Part shown: positions 24,827 to 33,180 of the stretch, piece by piece
Layout of the letters: each line of letters begins with the position of its first letter
How positions within the stretch are numbered: the stretch's first letter is position 1
Source of the DNA: Ancylobacter tetraedralis
GTDB lineage: Bacteria > Pseudomonadota > Alphaproteobacteria > Rhizobiales > Xanthobacteraceae
NCBI RefSeq assembly: GCF_014195655.1
Contig: NZ_JACICD010000006.1
Coordinates: 186,001-250,000, forward strand
Length of the DNA: 64,000 nt
Direction: 5' to 3'
Notes under the pieces: generated by a model
What the model was told of the DNA's origin: nothing
The model's input: the letters and a program-made list of their open reading frames with translations, nothing else
Database searches by the model: none
Translations under genes and position numbers: made by a program

Positions 24827-25788
24827 ACGCCGGGCGCACCCCCATCCTGGCCATCGATTCGGTGAGCGTCGCCTTCGGCGACAAGGTGCGCGCGCTTGAC
24901 GATGTCTCCCTGAACATCGCGCGCGGGGAGATTGTCGGTCTCGTCGGCGAATCCGGCTCCGGCAAAAGCACGCTGTGCCGCACGTTGATGGGGCTTGGCG
25001 AGGCCACATCCGGCACGGTCCGCATCGATGGCGAGCCATTGGCGGACCGCTTGGATCGGGACCGGCTCGGGTTCCGCCGCGAAGTGCAGATGCTGCTTCA
25101 GGACGCCGTGGCCTCTCTCTCGCCACGCATGCGCGTGCGCCGGCTCGTGGAGGAGCCCCTCCATGTGCATCGCCTGCCGCTCGCGGCGGGGCGCGCGCGT
25201 ATTCTGACCCTGCTCAAGCGCCTTGGCCTGCCGGAAAGCTCGCTGGAAAAGTTCCCGCACCAGCTTTCCGGCGGGCAGGCCCGCCGCGTCGCCATCCTGC
25301 GTGCCCTGGTGCTGCAGCCGGAGGTCATCGTCGCCGACGAACCTACGGCCGGGCTCGACGTTTCGGTGCAGGGCGAGTTGCTGAACCTGATGATGGACCT
25401 GCACGCCGAGTTCAGGCTCACCTACCTGATCGTCAGTCATAACCTGAACGTCATTCGCCGCATCACGACACGCAGCGTGGTCATGTATCTCGGCCAGATC
25501 GTGGAAGAAGCGCCAACCGCCGCGCTGTTCCGCGCTCCCGCCCATCCCTATACGGCGGCACTACTCTCCACCAACCCGGTGGTCGATCCGGGCAAGCGGC
25601 GCGTGCGCATCGTGCTGCGGGGAGAGATTCCCAGCCCGATCCACGTCCCGAGCGGCTGTCGTTTCCATACGCGCTGCCCCCACGCGCAAGCGCGCTGCAG
25701 GCAGGAAATGCCGGATCTGCGCGCGCTGGGCGATGGCCGCAAGGTGCGCTGCCACTTTCCCCTGGCCGAAACCGCGGGTTTGGCCTGA
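24823..25788 (+). CDS. DppF-type ABC transporter ATP-binding protein
   Basis: A 321-residue second ATPase. It has GESGSGKST, the peptide-transporter Q-loop variant LLQDAVASLSPRMRV, the altered signature LSGGQARRVAILRAL, VIVADEPTAGLD and VSHNLNVIRR. The C-terminal extension ends in CRFHTRCPHAQARC. The GTG start at 24823 is supported by GGAGG eight bases upstream and the GTGA overlap; an ATG far upstream would run through the previous gene. Confidence 0.91.
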   Translation: MNAGRTPILAIDSVSVAFGDKVRALDDVSLNIARGEIVGLVGESGSGKSTLCRTLMGLGEATSGTVRIDGEPLADRLDRDRLGFRREVQMLLQDAVASLSPRMRVRRLVEEPLHVHRLPLAAGRARILTLLKRLGLPESSLEKFPHQLSGGQARRVAILRALVLQPEVIVADEPTAGLDVSVQGELLNLMMDLHAEFRLTYLIVSHNLNVIRRITTRSVVMYLGQIVEEAPTAALFRAPAHPYTAALLSTNPVVDPGKRRVRIVLRGEIPSPIHVPSGCRFHTRCPHAQARCRQEMPDLRALGDGRKVRCHFPLAETAGLA

Positions 25789-26786
25789 TGCCCCTGCTCA
25801 CCCTGGATGAGATCGAGACATTCGCGCGCGACGCGCTGACGGACTGCGGCGCAAGCGCGCCCGTCGCGGCCTCGGTGTCACGCTCGGTACGTCGCGCCGA
25901 GGCCGACGGCATCGGCCGTGTCGGACTTGGCTACCTCGGCACCTATCTCGCCCACCTGAAGAGCGGAAAGGTCGACGGGCGGGCGGAGCCAGGCGTGAAC
26001 CGAGCCCGCGCCGGCACCGTGCTCGCCGATGCACGCCATGGCTTCGCGCATCCGGCCTTCGACCTCGCCCGCCCGGTGCTGGTCGAGGCCGCGCAGGAGG
26101 CCGGCACGGCAACGCTGGCGATCCGACGATCCTACTCCATCGGCGTTGTCGGCCATCCGGTCGAGGATCTCGCGGAAGCGGGGCTCATCGCCCTGGCCTT
26201 TACCAACTCACCGCCGAACATGGCGCCATGGGGTGGCCGAAAGCCGCTTTTCGGAACCAATCCGCTTGCCTTCGCCGCACCGCGCAAGGCGGGCCCACCG
26301 ATCGTCATCGACCTCGCGACGAGCCAGGTGACAAAGGTGTCGCTGGTGGCCGCGGCGAAAGCCGGCACGACTATCCCGGAGGGTTGGGCCCTGGATACCG
26401 AGGGGCAACCGACGACCGACCCCGCCGCCGCACTCTCGGGGTCCATGGCGCCGTTCGGCGGGGCGAAGGGCGCCGCCGTGGCGCTGATCGTCGAAATACT
26501 CGCGGCCGGCCTGACAGGGGCGAACTTCTCGAAGGATGCCTCGGCCTATGCGCGGTCGGATGGACCTCCGCCCGGCGTCGGCCAGTGCATTGTCGCCTTC
26601 GATCCATCGGCCTTTGCAGACGGTTTTGCGGAGCGGATCGAGGACCTGATCTGCGCCATCCATGCCCAGGAAGGCGCCCGGCTACCGGGCGCACGCCGGC
26701 TGGCGGCCCGCGAGGCCTCGCAGGCACGGGGCGTCGAGGTTGATGCCGCCCTGCTCACCCAGATCGAGAAAATCAGATTCGCATGA
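25788..26786 (+). CDS. Ldh2/malate-dehydrogenase-family oxidoreductase, His-less
   Basis: A 332-residue NAD(P)-dependent oxidoreductase of the Ldh2/ComC family, which acts on 2-hydroxy acids, sulfolactate or cyclic imines. Clear family features are AEADGIGRVGLGYLG with SGKVDG behind it, TNSPPNMAPWGGRKPLFGTN and APFGGAKGAAVAL. In characterised members the first motif reads ..SHG.. and supplies the catalytic His. Here that position reads RVG (about residues 46-48), so the acid-base residue is missing or relocated. It overlaps genes on both sides and is part of the uptake operon. A reductase role on an imine or keto acid is plausible but unproven. Confidence 0.82.
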   Translation: MPLLTLDEIETFARDALTDCGASAPVAASVSRSVRRAEADGIGRVGLGYLGTYLAHLKSGKVDGRAEPGVNRARAGTVLADARHGFAHPAFDLARPVLVEAAQEAGTATLAIRRSYSIGVVGHPVEDLAEAGLIALAFTNSPPNMAPWGGRKPLFGTNPLAFAAPRKAGPPIVIDLATSQVTKVSLVAAAKAGTTIPEGWALDTEGQPTTDPAAALSGSMAPFGGAKGAAVALIVEILAAGLTGANFSKDASAYARSDGPPPGVGQCIVAFDPSAFADGFAERIEDLICAIHAQEGARLPGARRLAAREASQARGVEVDAALLTQIEKIRFA

Positions 26787-27967
26787 AGATCGCCGCCATC
26801 CGCGCCACGCCGGTCAATATTCCGCTTGAGGCCCCCTATCTCTGGTCCTACGGCTCCCTGGCGGGGTTTTCGAAGACCATCGTCGAGGTCGAAACCACCG
26901 ACGGGTTGGTGGGACTTGGTGAGGGCCCCTCACCTGCCAATGCCGCCACGATCCTGAACATGTTCGCGCCGCGCCTGATCGGGCAGGATCCGATCGATAT
27001 CGAGGCCTGCGAGCGCCTGTGCCTGCCATCCTGGCGCGGCGTCTATACCGACGTCGATTTCGCCAGCATCCGCGCCTTCGGTGCGGTCGAGATGGCACTT
27101 TGGGACCTGCGGGGGAAGGCCTGGGGTCGCCCGCTCCACGATCTCTTCGGCGGACGGGTGCGCGATACCGTCGCCTTCACCGACTATTTTTCCTTTCGCG
27201 AGCAGAAGGACGGCGTCGGCGGCGAAAGCGACCCGCAGGCCGTTCTCGACTACTGCCTGCGCCAGCGGGAGAATTTCGGCACCACCATGTTCGAGGGCAA
27301 GCTCTCGACCGCGGACCCGGGCCCGTCCATCCGCACGCTGGAACGCTTGCGCGAGGGGCTGGGCGATGAGGCGATACTGCGCATCGATTCGAACAAGGCC
27401 TACTCTCTCAGCGCCGCCATACGCATCGCCAGGGCGATCGATCCCCTCGACATTCGCGCCTGGGAGGACCCGGTCTCCAGCTTCGAGGACATGGCGAAGC
27501 TTCGGCAGCACACCGCGATACGGTTTTCGGTGCACACGCCGGAATTGCGCCGCGCGGTGGCCCTGGGCGTGCCCGACGCGTTCTGCACGGACGTCAACGT
27601 CCATGGCGGCATTGGCCGCGCGCTGAAGTTCATTGCGGCATGCGAGCTGATGGGGCTCGATTTCTGGTGCTATTCCGGCGATTCCGGCATTGCGAGCACG
27701 GTCTACCTGCATCTGGCAGCCGCGCATGAGCACATTCGCGAGCCCTCGCAGTCGCTCTTTCACATGCAGCCTTTCGACGTCATCGAGGAAGGCCCGCTTC
27801 GCCCGCGCGACAATGTCGTGCCCGTGCCGACCGGTCCCGGAATCGGCGTGACCCTGTCGCAGGACAAGCTCGCCTTCTGCCACCGGCATTTCGTCGAGCA
27901 TGGCCCGTTCAACAAGTTCCACGATCCGGACCGGCCGGGCGTGTTCCGGAGATTGCCGCTGTCCTAG
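26783..27967 (+). CDS. Enolase-superfamily enzyme (mandelate racemase type)
   Basis: A 394-residue protein with the enolase-superfamily capping domain followed by a barrel. Metal ligands are suggested by LRIDSNKAYS (Asp), AWEDP (Glu/Asp) and TDVNVHGG (Asp). A candidate base lies in FEGKLST, and a late FWCYSGDSGIASTVYLHLAA fits the mandelate-racemase side of the family. Such enzymes abstract a proton next to a carboxylate, giving epimerisation or dehydration. In betaine pathways a relative acts as an epimerase; whether this one does is unknown. Its ATG overlaps the previous stop. Confidence 0.83.
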   Translation: MKIAAIRATPVNIPLEAPYLWSYGSLAGFSKTIVEVETTDGLVGLGEGPSPANAATILNMFAPRLIGQDPIDIEACERLCLPSWRGVYTDVDFASIRAFGAVEMALWDLRGKAWGRPLHDLFGGRVRDTVAFTDYFSFREQKDGVGGESDPQAVLDYCLRQRENFGTTMFEGKLSTADPGPSIRTLERLREGLGDEAILRIDSNKAYSLSAAIRIARAIDPLDIRAWEDPVSSFEDMAKLRQHTAIRFSVHTPELRRAVALGVPDAFCTDVNVHGGIGRALKFIAACELMGLDFWCYSGDSGIASTVYLHLAAAHEHIREPSQSLFHMQPFDVIEEGPLRPRDNVVPVPTGPGIGVTLSQDKLAFCHRHFVEHGPFNKFHDPDRPGVFRRLPLS

Positions 27968-28132
27968 CGGCACGACGACCTCGCGCGGCTCGGGAAACCG
28001 TGGAGCATCGAGTGCCCGTTCTCCTGCACGGCGCAGATCGCGGCGACACGCCACGCCATGCCACGCCGCGCCGCGCCCGATGCCGCGCGTCACGCAGACC
28101 GGCGCCATGAAGCCAGTTCCAGAGGGAATGCA

Positions 28133-29134
28133 ATGCAACCGATCTATATGGATTACCTCAACCGCCTCGATATCGAGGCTCTCGCCATGACCGATGCCGA
28201 GATCCTGGAGGCGACCGAAACCAGCCTGGCGACGCAGGGGCGTGGCGAGGCCGTGATCGAACCTCGCGTTCATCTGGAGCCCGGCGTGGCGAACGGGCAT
28301 TTCAACGTGCTGCGCGGCGCGCTGAAGGAGCCGATCGACTCAGCCGGTGTGAAGGTGGTCGGCGACTTCGTGGACAATTACAAGCTGGGCCTCCCCTCGG
28401 AACTGGCGAGCCTCCTGCTGTTCGACCCACGCACCGGCGTGCCCAAGGCGTTCCTTGACGCCAGCGCGATCACCGACATGCGCACCGGCGCGGTCACGGC
28501 CATCGGCGCGAAATACCTTGCCCGCAAGGATTCGAAGATCCTCGGCCATGTCGGCGCGCGCGGCACGGCCTACTGGAACGTCCGCCTGCTGAACCATCTC
28601 TTCGATTTCGACGAAATCCGCGTCCATTCCCGCCGGCCCGAAAGCCGCCAGGACTTTGCCGACCGGCTCACTCGCGATCTCGGCAAGCCGGTCGTGGTGA
28701 CAGATGACTGGCAGTCCTGCGTCGAGGGCGCGGACATCGTCGTCGAAGCCTCCCGCCTCGACGCGCCGACGCCGGTCCTGAAGACGAGCTGGATCAAGAA
28801 GGGCGCCTTCGTGGTGCCCTATGGCACGATGAGCGCGATCGAACTCTCGCTCACCGATATCATGGACAAGCTCGTGGTCGACGACTGGGGCCAGTGCAAG
28901 GGTGGCAAGTTCGGCAGCCTGCGCGCCCATGTCGAGAGCGGCAAGCTCTCGGCGGACACGCTGCATGCCGAGCTCGGCCAGATTGTCGCCGGACTGAAGC
29001 CCGGCCGGCAGAGCGAGGCGGAAACCAATCTGTTCTGGCATCGCGGCCTGTCGCTCTCCGACATCGCGCTCGGCCATGCCATGCTGACCAAGGCGCGCAG
29101 GCTGGGGATCGGCCAGCGCCTGCGCTACGCCTGA
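28133..29134 (+). CDS. Ornithine cyclodeaminase / mu-crystallin family protein
   Basis: A 333-residue NAD(P)-binding protein. The family pattern DNYKLGLPSELASLLLFD, then TGVPKAFLDASAITDMRTGA, is followed by the nucleotide-binding stretch LGHVGARGTAYW (Gly-rich, slightly divergent from GxGxQA). Members reduce cyclic imines (pyrroline-2-carboxylate) or deaminate ornithine or related amino acids. It follows the enolase-superfamily gene after 165 GC-rich bases. AGAGGGA at 28121 supports the ATG at 28133. Two possible imine reductases in one operon suggest an amino-acid-derived substrate. Confidence 0.84.
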   Translation: MQPIYMDYLNRLDIEALAMTDAEILEATETSLATQGRGEAVIEPRVHLEPGVANGHFNVLRGALKEPIDSAGVKVVGDFVDNYKLGLPSELASLLLFDPRTGVPKAFLDASAITDMRTGAVTAIGAKYLARKDSKILGHVGARGTAYWNVRLLNHLFDFDEIRVHSRRPESRQDFADRLTRDLGKPVVVTDDWQSCVEGADIVVEASRLDAPTPVLKTSWIKKGAFVVPYGTMSAIELSLTDIMDKLVVDDWGQCKGGKFGSLRAHVESGKLSADTLHAELGQIVAGLKPGRQSEAETNLFWHRGLSLSDIALGHAMLTKARRLGIGQRLRYA

Positions 29135-29148
29135 GGAGACACTCGGCC

Positions 29149-29961
29149 ATGAGCCTCATCGCCAATGCCCGGATGTATGCCGCCACCGCCGATGCCGCGG
29201 CAGCATGGGACGCTTTCTTCGCCTGGCTGTCGCGGGCGAGTGGCGTCGAGCTTCAGGTGATCTCCCATGGCTTTCCCAGGCCCATGGCCGAGCTTTGGCA
29301 GCGCGACGATCTCGGCTGCGTCTTCATGTGTGGCCGGCCATGGCGGCGTGCGGAACCAAAGCCGGTGCCGCTCGCCGCACCGGTTCCCGCGCCGCTGGCC
29401 TATAAGGGACGGCCGCGCTACTGGACCCGCCTTGCCGTCCGGCGCGACGGGCCGATCCAGAGCCTCGCGGACAGTTTCGGCGGACGGTTCGGCTATACGA
29501 TCGAGGAAAGCCAGTCCGGCTTCAACGCACCACGCTTCCATCTGCTTGCGTGGCGCACGCCCGAGCGGCCGCGCCTTTATCGCGAGAGCGTCGGCCCGCT
29601 CCATACTCCGCGCGCCGTGGTGAAGGCGCTCCTCGCCGACGAAATCGATATCGGTCCGCTCGATTCCTACGCGCTCGACCTGATGCTGCAGGATCCCGCC
29701 GACCCGGCCCATGGGCTGCGTGTCGTCGCGGACACCGAGCCGGCGCCCCTGCCTTTCCTCGTCGCGTCGCCCAGGATCGACGCCGACACCGCCCACGCGC
29801 TGCGGGCAGCCCTCCTGGCCAGCGCCGATGACGATGCAGCCCGCCCTCTTCTCGACCGCCTTCTTCTTGAACGGTTCGTCCCGGTCGAGGCCTCGGCCTA
29901 TGATCTCCTCGAAGATTGGGACGCGCAGGCTCTTCGCGCGGGATATGTCGAGCCCGGATGA
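29149..29961 (+). CDS. PhnD-like substrate-binding protein without signal peptide
   Basis: A 270-residue protein resembling PhnD/phosphite-type binding proteins, with MYAATADAAAAWDAFFAWL, LGCVFMCGRPWRR, the ESQSGFNAPRFHL cleft region and the lobe-2 segment LADEIDIGPLDSYALDLM. No signal peptide or lipobox precedes the domain, so it is predicted to be cytoplasmic. It may sense or hold a pathway metabolite and need not serve uptake. GAGGAG lies ten bases before the ATG, directly after the cyclodeaminase stop. It is the last gene of the operon. Confidence 0.72.
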   Translation: MSLIANARMYAATADAAAAWDAFFAWLSRASGVELQVISHGFPRPMAELWQRDDLGCVFMCGRPWRRAEPKPVPLAAPVPAPLAYKGRPRYWTRLAVRRDGPIQSLADSFGGRFGYTIEESQSGFNAPRFHLLAWRTPERPRLYRESVGPLHTPRAVVKALLADEIDIGPLDSYALDLMLQDPADPAHGLRVVADTEPAPLPFLVASPRIDADTAHALRAALLASADDDAARPLLDRLLLERFVPVEASAYDLLEDWDAQALRAGYVEPG

Positions 29962-30384
29962 TAGAGCCCACGGGATTTCGGAGGACGACCTTCGGATGGG
30001 GGCGTATCACGTGAGCACGGTTCACGGATAGGCGTCGGACATTTCCGGCGTGGCCGGAGCTTCGATCCTCGCATCCAGCGGAGCGCCAGGGGCCATTGAC
30101 GGGTCAGACACAGCGCCGGTGCCACGGCGCAATCCTGCCGAGCGACCGCAGCGCACCTGCATCCTAGAAATAGTCTGTACATTATAAATTTGCAGCATAC
30201 GCCTGACTGATTCCTGACCAACTGCACAATTTTCGCTCGATTACTGGATATTTCCAGCCATTTAAGCATTTTCCCGTACGGAACACATTGCAGGTTACAG
30301 TGCATGCGCTATAGATTTGCGGTGTTCAGCCGACCTGCCTAGCCGGTTTTGGCGAATGGGATAAGGAACACCGGCTTGCCCGCC
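29962..30384. other. AT-rich intergenic region
   Basis: No gene seen. From 30160 to 30330 the base composition drops sharply (for example the run TACATTATAAATTTGC), unlike the surrounding operons. It is probably the former promoter region of the decayed monooxygenase that follows. Confidence 0.5.
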
Positions 30385-31066
30385 AATCACCAAAGACAAA
30401 TTCATTTGGTGACTTCCCTCAAGACCGGTCCAACAGCCCGGCAGGATGGTGGATGGCGTCGTCCGCATGTGGCTCTCGACAATACCCACACAGGAGGTCA
30501 CCCCGCTAAAATAGCGCGCACACTCGAACTGGCGACGTGCGGCGGTTACCTCGTCGCCGATCTGCTTGGGCTTGCGGCTGTCTATTGGGGTGACCATGAA
30601 GCCGGGCTCCGCGAGGGTGGAGAGGCCCGTTATCTCGATCCCGCGGTCGTGCTTCGCACGGATGGGCGCTATGATCGCGCCGACAGGGTGATCAAGGCCT
30701 TGCCGCATCATGGGCCGAAGCCATTTTCACGATACGATGGACCAATGTCGACCTTCAGGCCTTCCATGGCGACACCAAGGGGCGATGGCGCGTGCCGGGA
30801 CACGCCGGGACGCGCCCCGGCGGAGCGCGGCAGTCTCGCCGCGTCGCCCCCGTCTCGCCACGGCGACCTTTGTCACCGGCGAGACCGACGAGATCGCCGC
30901 CCCTCTCCAGAAACTCTGCGAATCCAGAGTCTGCGACGGTTTCATTCTCGCACCCGCCCCTTTCTCCGGCAGGTTCGAGCCCTTCTGTCGCGGGGTGGTT
31001 CGCACGTTGCGGCGGCGCGGGCGGTTTCGGAAAGACAATTTCGGCACGACACTCCGACATCACCCC
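30385..31066 (+). pseudogene. Decayed NtaA/SnaA/DszA-type flavin monooxygenase
   Basis: Pieces of a bacterial-luciferase-like FMN monooxygenase lie in two frames. The first (30385-30730) gives QRQIHL, then IARTLELATCGGYLVADLLG and AVYWGDHEAGLREGGEARY, matching the N-terminal barrel strands. The second (30866-31066) gives TGETDEIAAPLQKLCESRVC, DGFILAPAPF and RGRFRKDNFGTTLRHH, matching the C-terminal end. The middle 250 or so residues are missing and the frames do not connect, so the gene is dead. The intact gene at 34608 ends the same way (GLFRSDYTGSTLREHLG), so the remnant is a distant paralogue at the front of the same locus. Confidence 0.75.
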
Positions 31067-31145
31067 TCCTCCCGGGCGGGGCGGATGCGGCGCGGCGGCA
31101 AGGCGGAACAGCAACAAAAACATCTCCAGAGTAGAAGACAGCACC

Positions 31146-32009
31146 ATGAAGCAAATGACAGCACTGCGTGCCCGGCTGACCGGGCTGGCCCTCTTCGGAC
31201 TTGCGGCGATCGGCCTGACCGGCCACGCAAGCGCTCAGAGCGTGGTGGAAGCGGCGCGAACCGCCCTGCCCGAGGCAACGCGGCAATCCGGCGTGCTCAA
31301 GGTGGCCACCTCGTTGCAGTGGGCGCCCTTCGATTATGCATCGGAAAGCGGCGAACCGACAGGCATCGACATCAGCCTCATGAAGCTGCTTGCCGCGAAA
31401 CTGGGGCTCAAGCCGGAATTTGAGGATCTCAAGTTCCCGGCCATCATCCCGGGCGTGCAGGCGGGACGCTACGATGTCGGCGTCAACCAGTTCGGCGTCA
31501 CCGACGAGCGCAAGAAGATCGTCAACCTGCTGCCCTATTTCAACTCCGGCTACGGCCTTCTGGTGCGCAAGGGTGCCACGGGCATCGACGTGAACGATCT
31601 GTGCGGGAAGACCCTGGCCCTGACCCAGGGCAGCGCGCAGATCGCCATTGCCGAGAAGCTGTCCGCCGCCTGCGTCGCGGCGAACAAGCCCAAGATCGAG
31701 ATGACCTTCTACCCCGACAGCGCCGACACCTATCTCGCCGTCGCCAATGGCCGTGGGGATGGCTTCCTGACGGCCCGCGCCGTCGGCGTCTATATCGCCA
31801 AGGGCAATCCGAAGCTGGACGTTGCGCCGGGTGCGCTCGCGAACCTGGATTCGATCTCCGGCATCGTCGTCGGCAAGTCCAATGAAGGGCTTTACAAGGC
31901 CCTGCTGCTGGCCATGGAAAGCGCCGTCGCCGATGGCTCCTATAAGGCTGTCCTCGATACGTTCGGCGTCGCCGACGGCGCGCTGACCCTCGAGCAGATC
32001 AAGAAATAG
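31146..32009 (+). CDS. Family 3 periplasmic amino-acid-type binding protein
   Basis: A 287-residue solute-binding protein. The signal peptide ends around GHASAQ (residue 31). The mature part has the family 3 pattern LKVATSLQWAPFDYASESGE, GIDISLMKLLAAKLG and YDVGVNQFGVTDERKK, with two Cys residues (DLCGKTL, AACVAAN) that may form a disulfide. It would deliver a polar amino-acid-like ligand to the permease encoded after the repeat region. The ATG at 31146 begins the signal peptide. Confidence 0.88.
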   Translation: MKQMTALRARLTGLALFGLAAIGLTGHASAQSVVEAARTALPEATRQSGVLKVATSLQWAPFDYASESGEPTGIDISLMKLLAAKLGLKPEFEDLKFPAIIPGVQAGRYDVGVNQFGVTDERKKIVNLLPYFNSGYGLLVRKGATGIDVNDLCGKTLALTQGSAQIAIAEKLSAACVAANKPKIEMTFYPDSADTYLAVANGRGDGFLTARAVGVYIAKGNPKLDVAPGALANLDSISGIVVGKSNEGLYKALLLAMESAVADGSYKAVLDTFGVADGALTLEQIKK

Positions 32010-32051
32010 CCCTGTCTCTTGACGCTCTTCACGATGAGCCTGGAAGCGCGT

Positions 32052-32222
32052 TGGAGCCCTGTCCGATCCGGTGGGCCTGATCGGACAGGAAATGGCTCCC
32101 GATTCACCAAGCTGGAGCGGTCTCGAATCGCGAAAGTCGATCAGCTTTCGCGCAAGACGCTCCAACGCTCTCCCACCCAATCGGCTTCGGGACTCGTGGT
32201 TCGATCAAGGTGATCGAACCAC
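32052..32222. repeat. Mosaic of three palindromes between binding protein and permease
   Basis: Three stem-loops in a row: CCTGTCCGAT/ATCGGACAGG (32058-32067, 32080-32089), enclosed by GGAGCC/GGCTCC; CGCGAAAG/CTTTCGCG (32129-32136, 32145-32152), enclosed by TGGAGCG/CGCTCCA; and a 12-bp perfect stem GTGGTTCGATCA/TGATCGAACCAC (32196-32207, 32211-32222) with a 3-base loop. CCACCCAAT occurs twice (32172, 32219). The arrangement resembles RIME/BIME-type intergenic mosaic elements. In this position it could also stabilise the upstream mRNA. Confidence 0.7.
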
Positions 32223-32283
32223 CCAATGGCTTCGCCGGTGCGTCGCCGCGCGCGCCGACACCAGCACGACTTCGGGAGCAGTC

Positions 32284-33180
32284 ATGAACGCACATCCCGC
32301 AATGGACACGACGGGAACGTCGAGGGACATGTCGAAGGCGCCGGAGATCATCCATCCGCCCCGCCTCGGACGCTGGATAGGCGTCATCCTGGTCGGCACG
32401 GTGATGGCCTGGATCGTCTATCAGGCCCTGACCAACCCGGGTTTTCAATGGGATGTCGTTGGCCGCTACCTCCTGGATGTCGGCGTTCTGAAAGGCGTCG
32501 CGATGACGCTGCAGCTCACCGCGATCGTCATGATCGTCGGGCTGCTCATCGGCATCGTCGTGGCCGTGATGCGCATGTCGGGCGATCCTCTGCTCATCTT
32601 CTGCGCCCACGCCTTCGTCTGGTTCTTCCGGGGGACACCCGTGCTGGTCCAGCTGGTATTTTGGTACAATCTGGCGGCCCTCTTCCCCGCCATTGAAATC
32701 GGCATTCCGTTCGGCGGGCCGAAATTCTTCGAGATCCCGGCCACCGTCGCCATTTCATCCTTCACCGCGGCCCTGCTCGGCCTCGGCCTGAACGAGGGAG
32801 CCTATATGGCGGAGATCATCCGCGCGGGCCTGATGTCGGTCGACAACGGACAGAGCGAAGCCTCCAAGGCACTCGGCCACAAGCCCTGGCATACCTTCTG
32901 GGTCGTCGTGCTGCCGCAGGCGATGAAGGCGATCGTGCCGCCGACGGGCAACCAGGTGATCGGGATGCTCAAATATACCTCGATCGCCAGCGTGGTTGCG
33001 CTTTACGAACTGATGCATTCGGTCGAGCTGATCTATTCACGGAACTTCGAGATCGTGCCGCTGCTGATCGTTGCCGCCCTCTGGTATCTATTTCTGGTGA
33101 GCATCCTGTCGGTCATCCAGTATTTCATCGAGAAACATTACTCGAAGGGCTGGCAAGGGCAGGATGATCGGGGCGCATGA
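32284..33180 (+). CDS. Polar amino acid ABC transporter permease
   Basis: A 298-residue HisM/GlnP-type permease. Family motifs include WFFRGTPVLVQLVFWYN, GLGLNEGAYMAEIIRAGLMS and the EAA loop with GHKPWHTFWVVVLPQAMKA. It has a long cytosolic N-terminus (about 45 residues) before the first helix. A single permease gene implies a homodimeric channel. The ATPase gene starts inside its stop (ATGA). Confidence 0.91.
   Translation: MNAHPAMDTTGTSRDMSKAPEIIHPPRLGRWIGVILVGTVMAWIVYQALTNPGFQWDVVGRYLLDVGVLKGVAMTLQLTAIVMIVGLLIGIVVAVMRMSGDPLLIFCAHAFVWFFRGTPVLVQLVFWYNLAALFPAIEIGIPFGGPKFFEIPATVAISSFTAALLGLGLNEGAYMAEIIRAGLMSVDNGQSEASKALGHKPWHTFWVVVLPQAMKAIVPPTGNQVIGMLKYTSIASVVALYELMHSVELIYSRNFEIVPLLIVAALWYLFLVSILSVIQYFIEKHYSKGWQGQDDRGA

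Noticed and set aside
30295-30711. A 138-codon minus-strand frame
   Set aside because: It is the complement of the monooxygenase remnant and matches no family.
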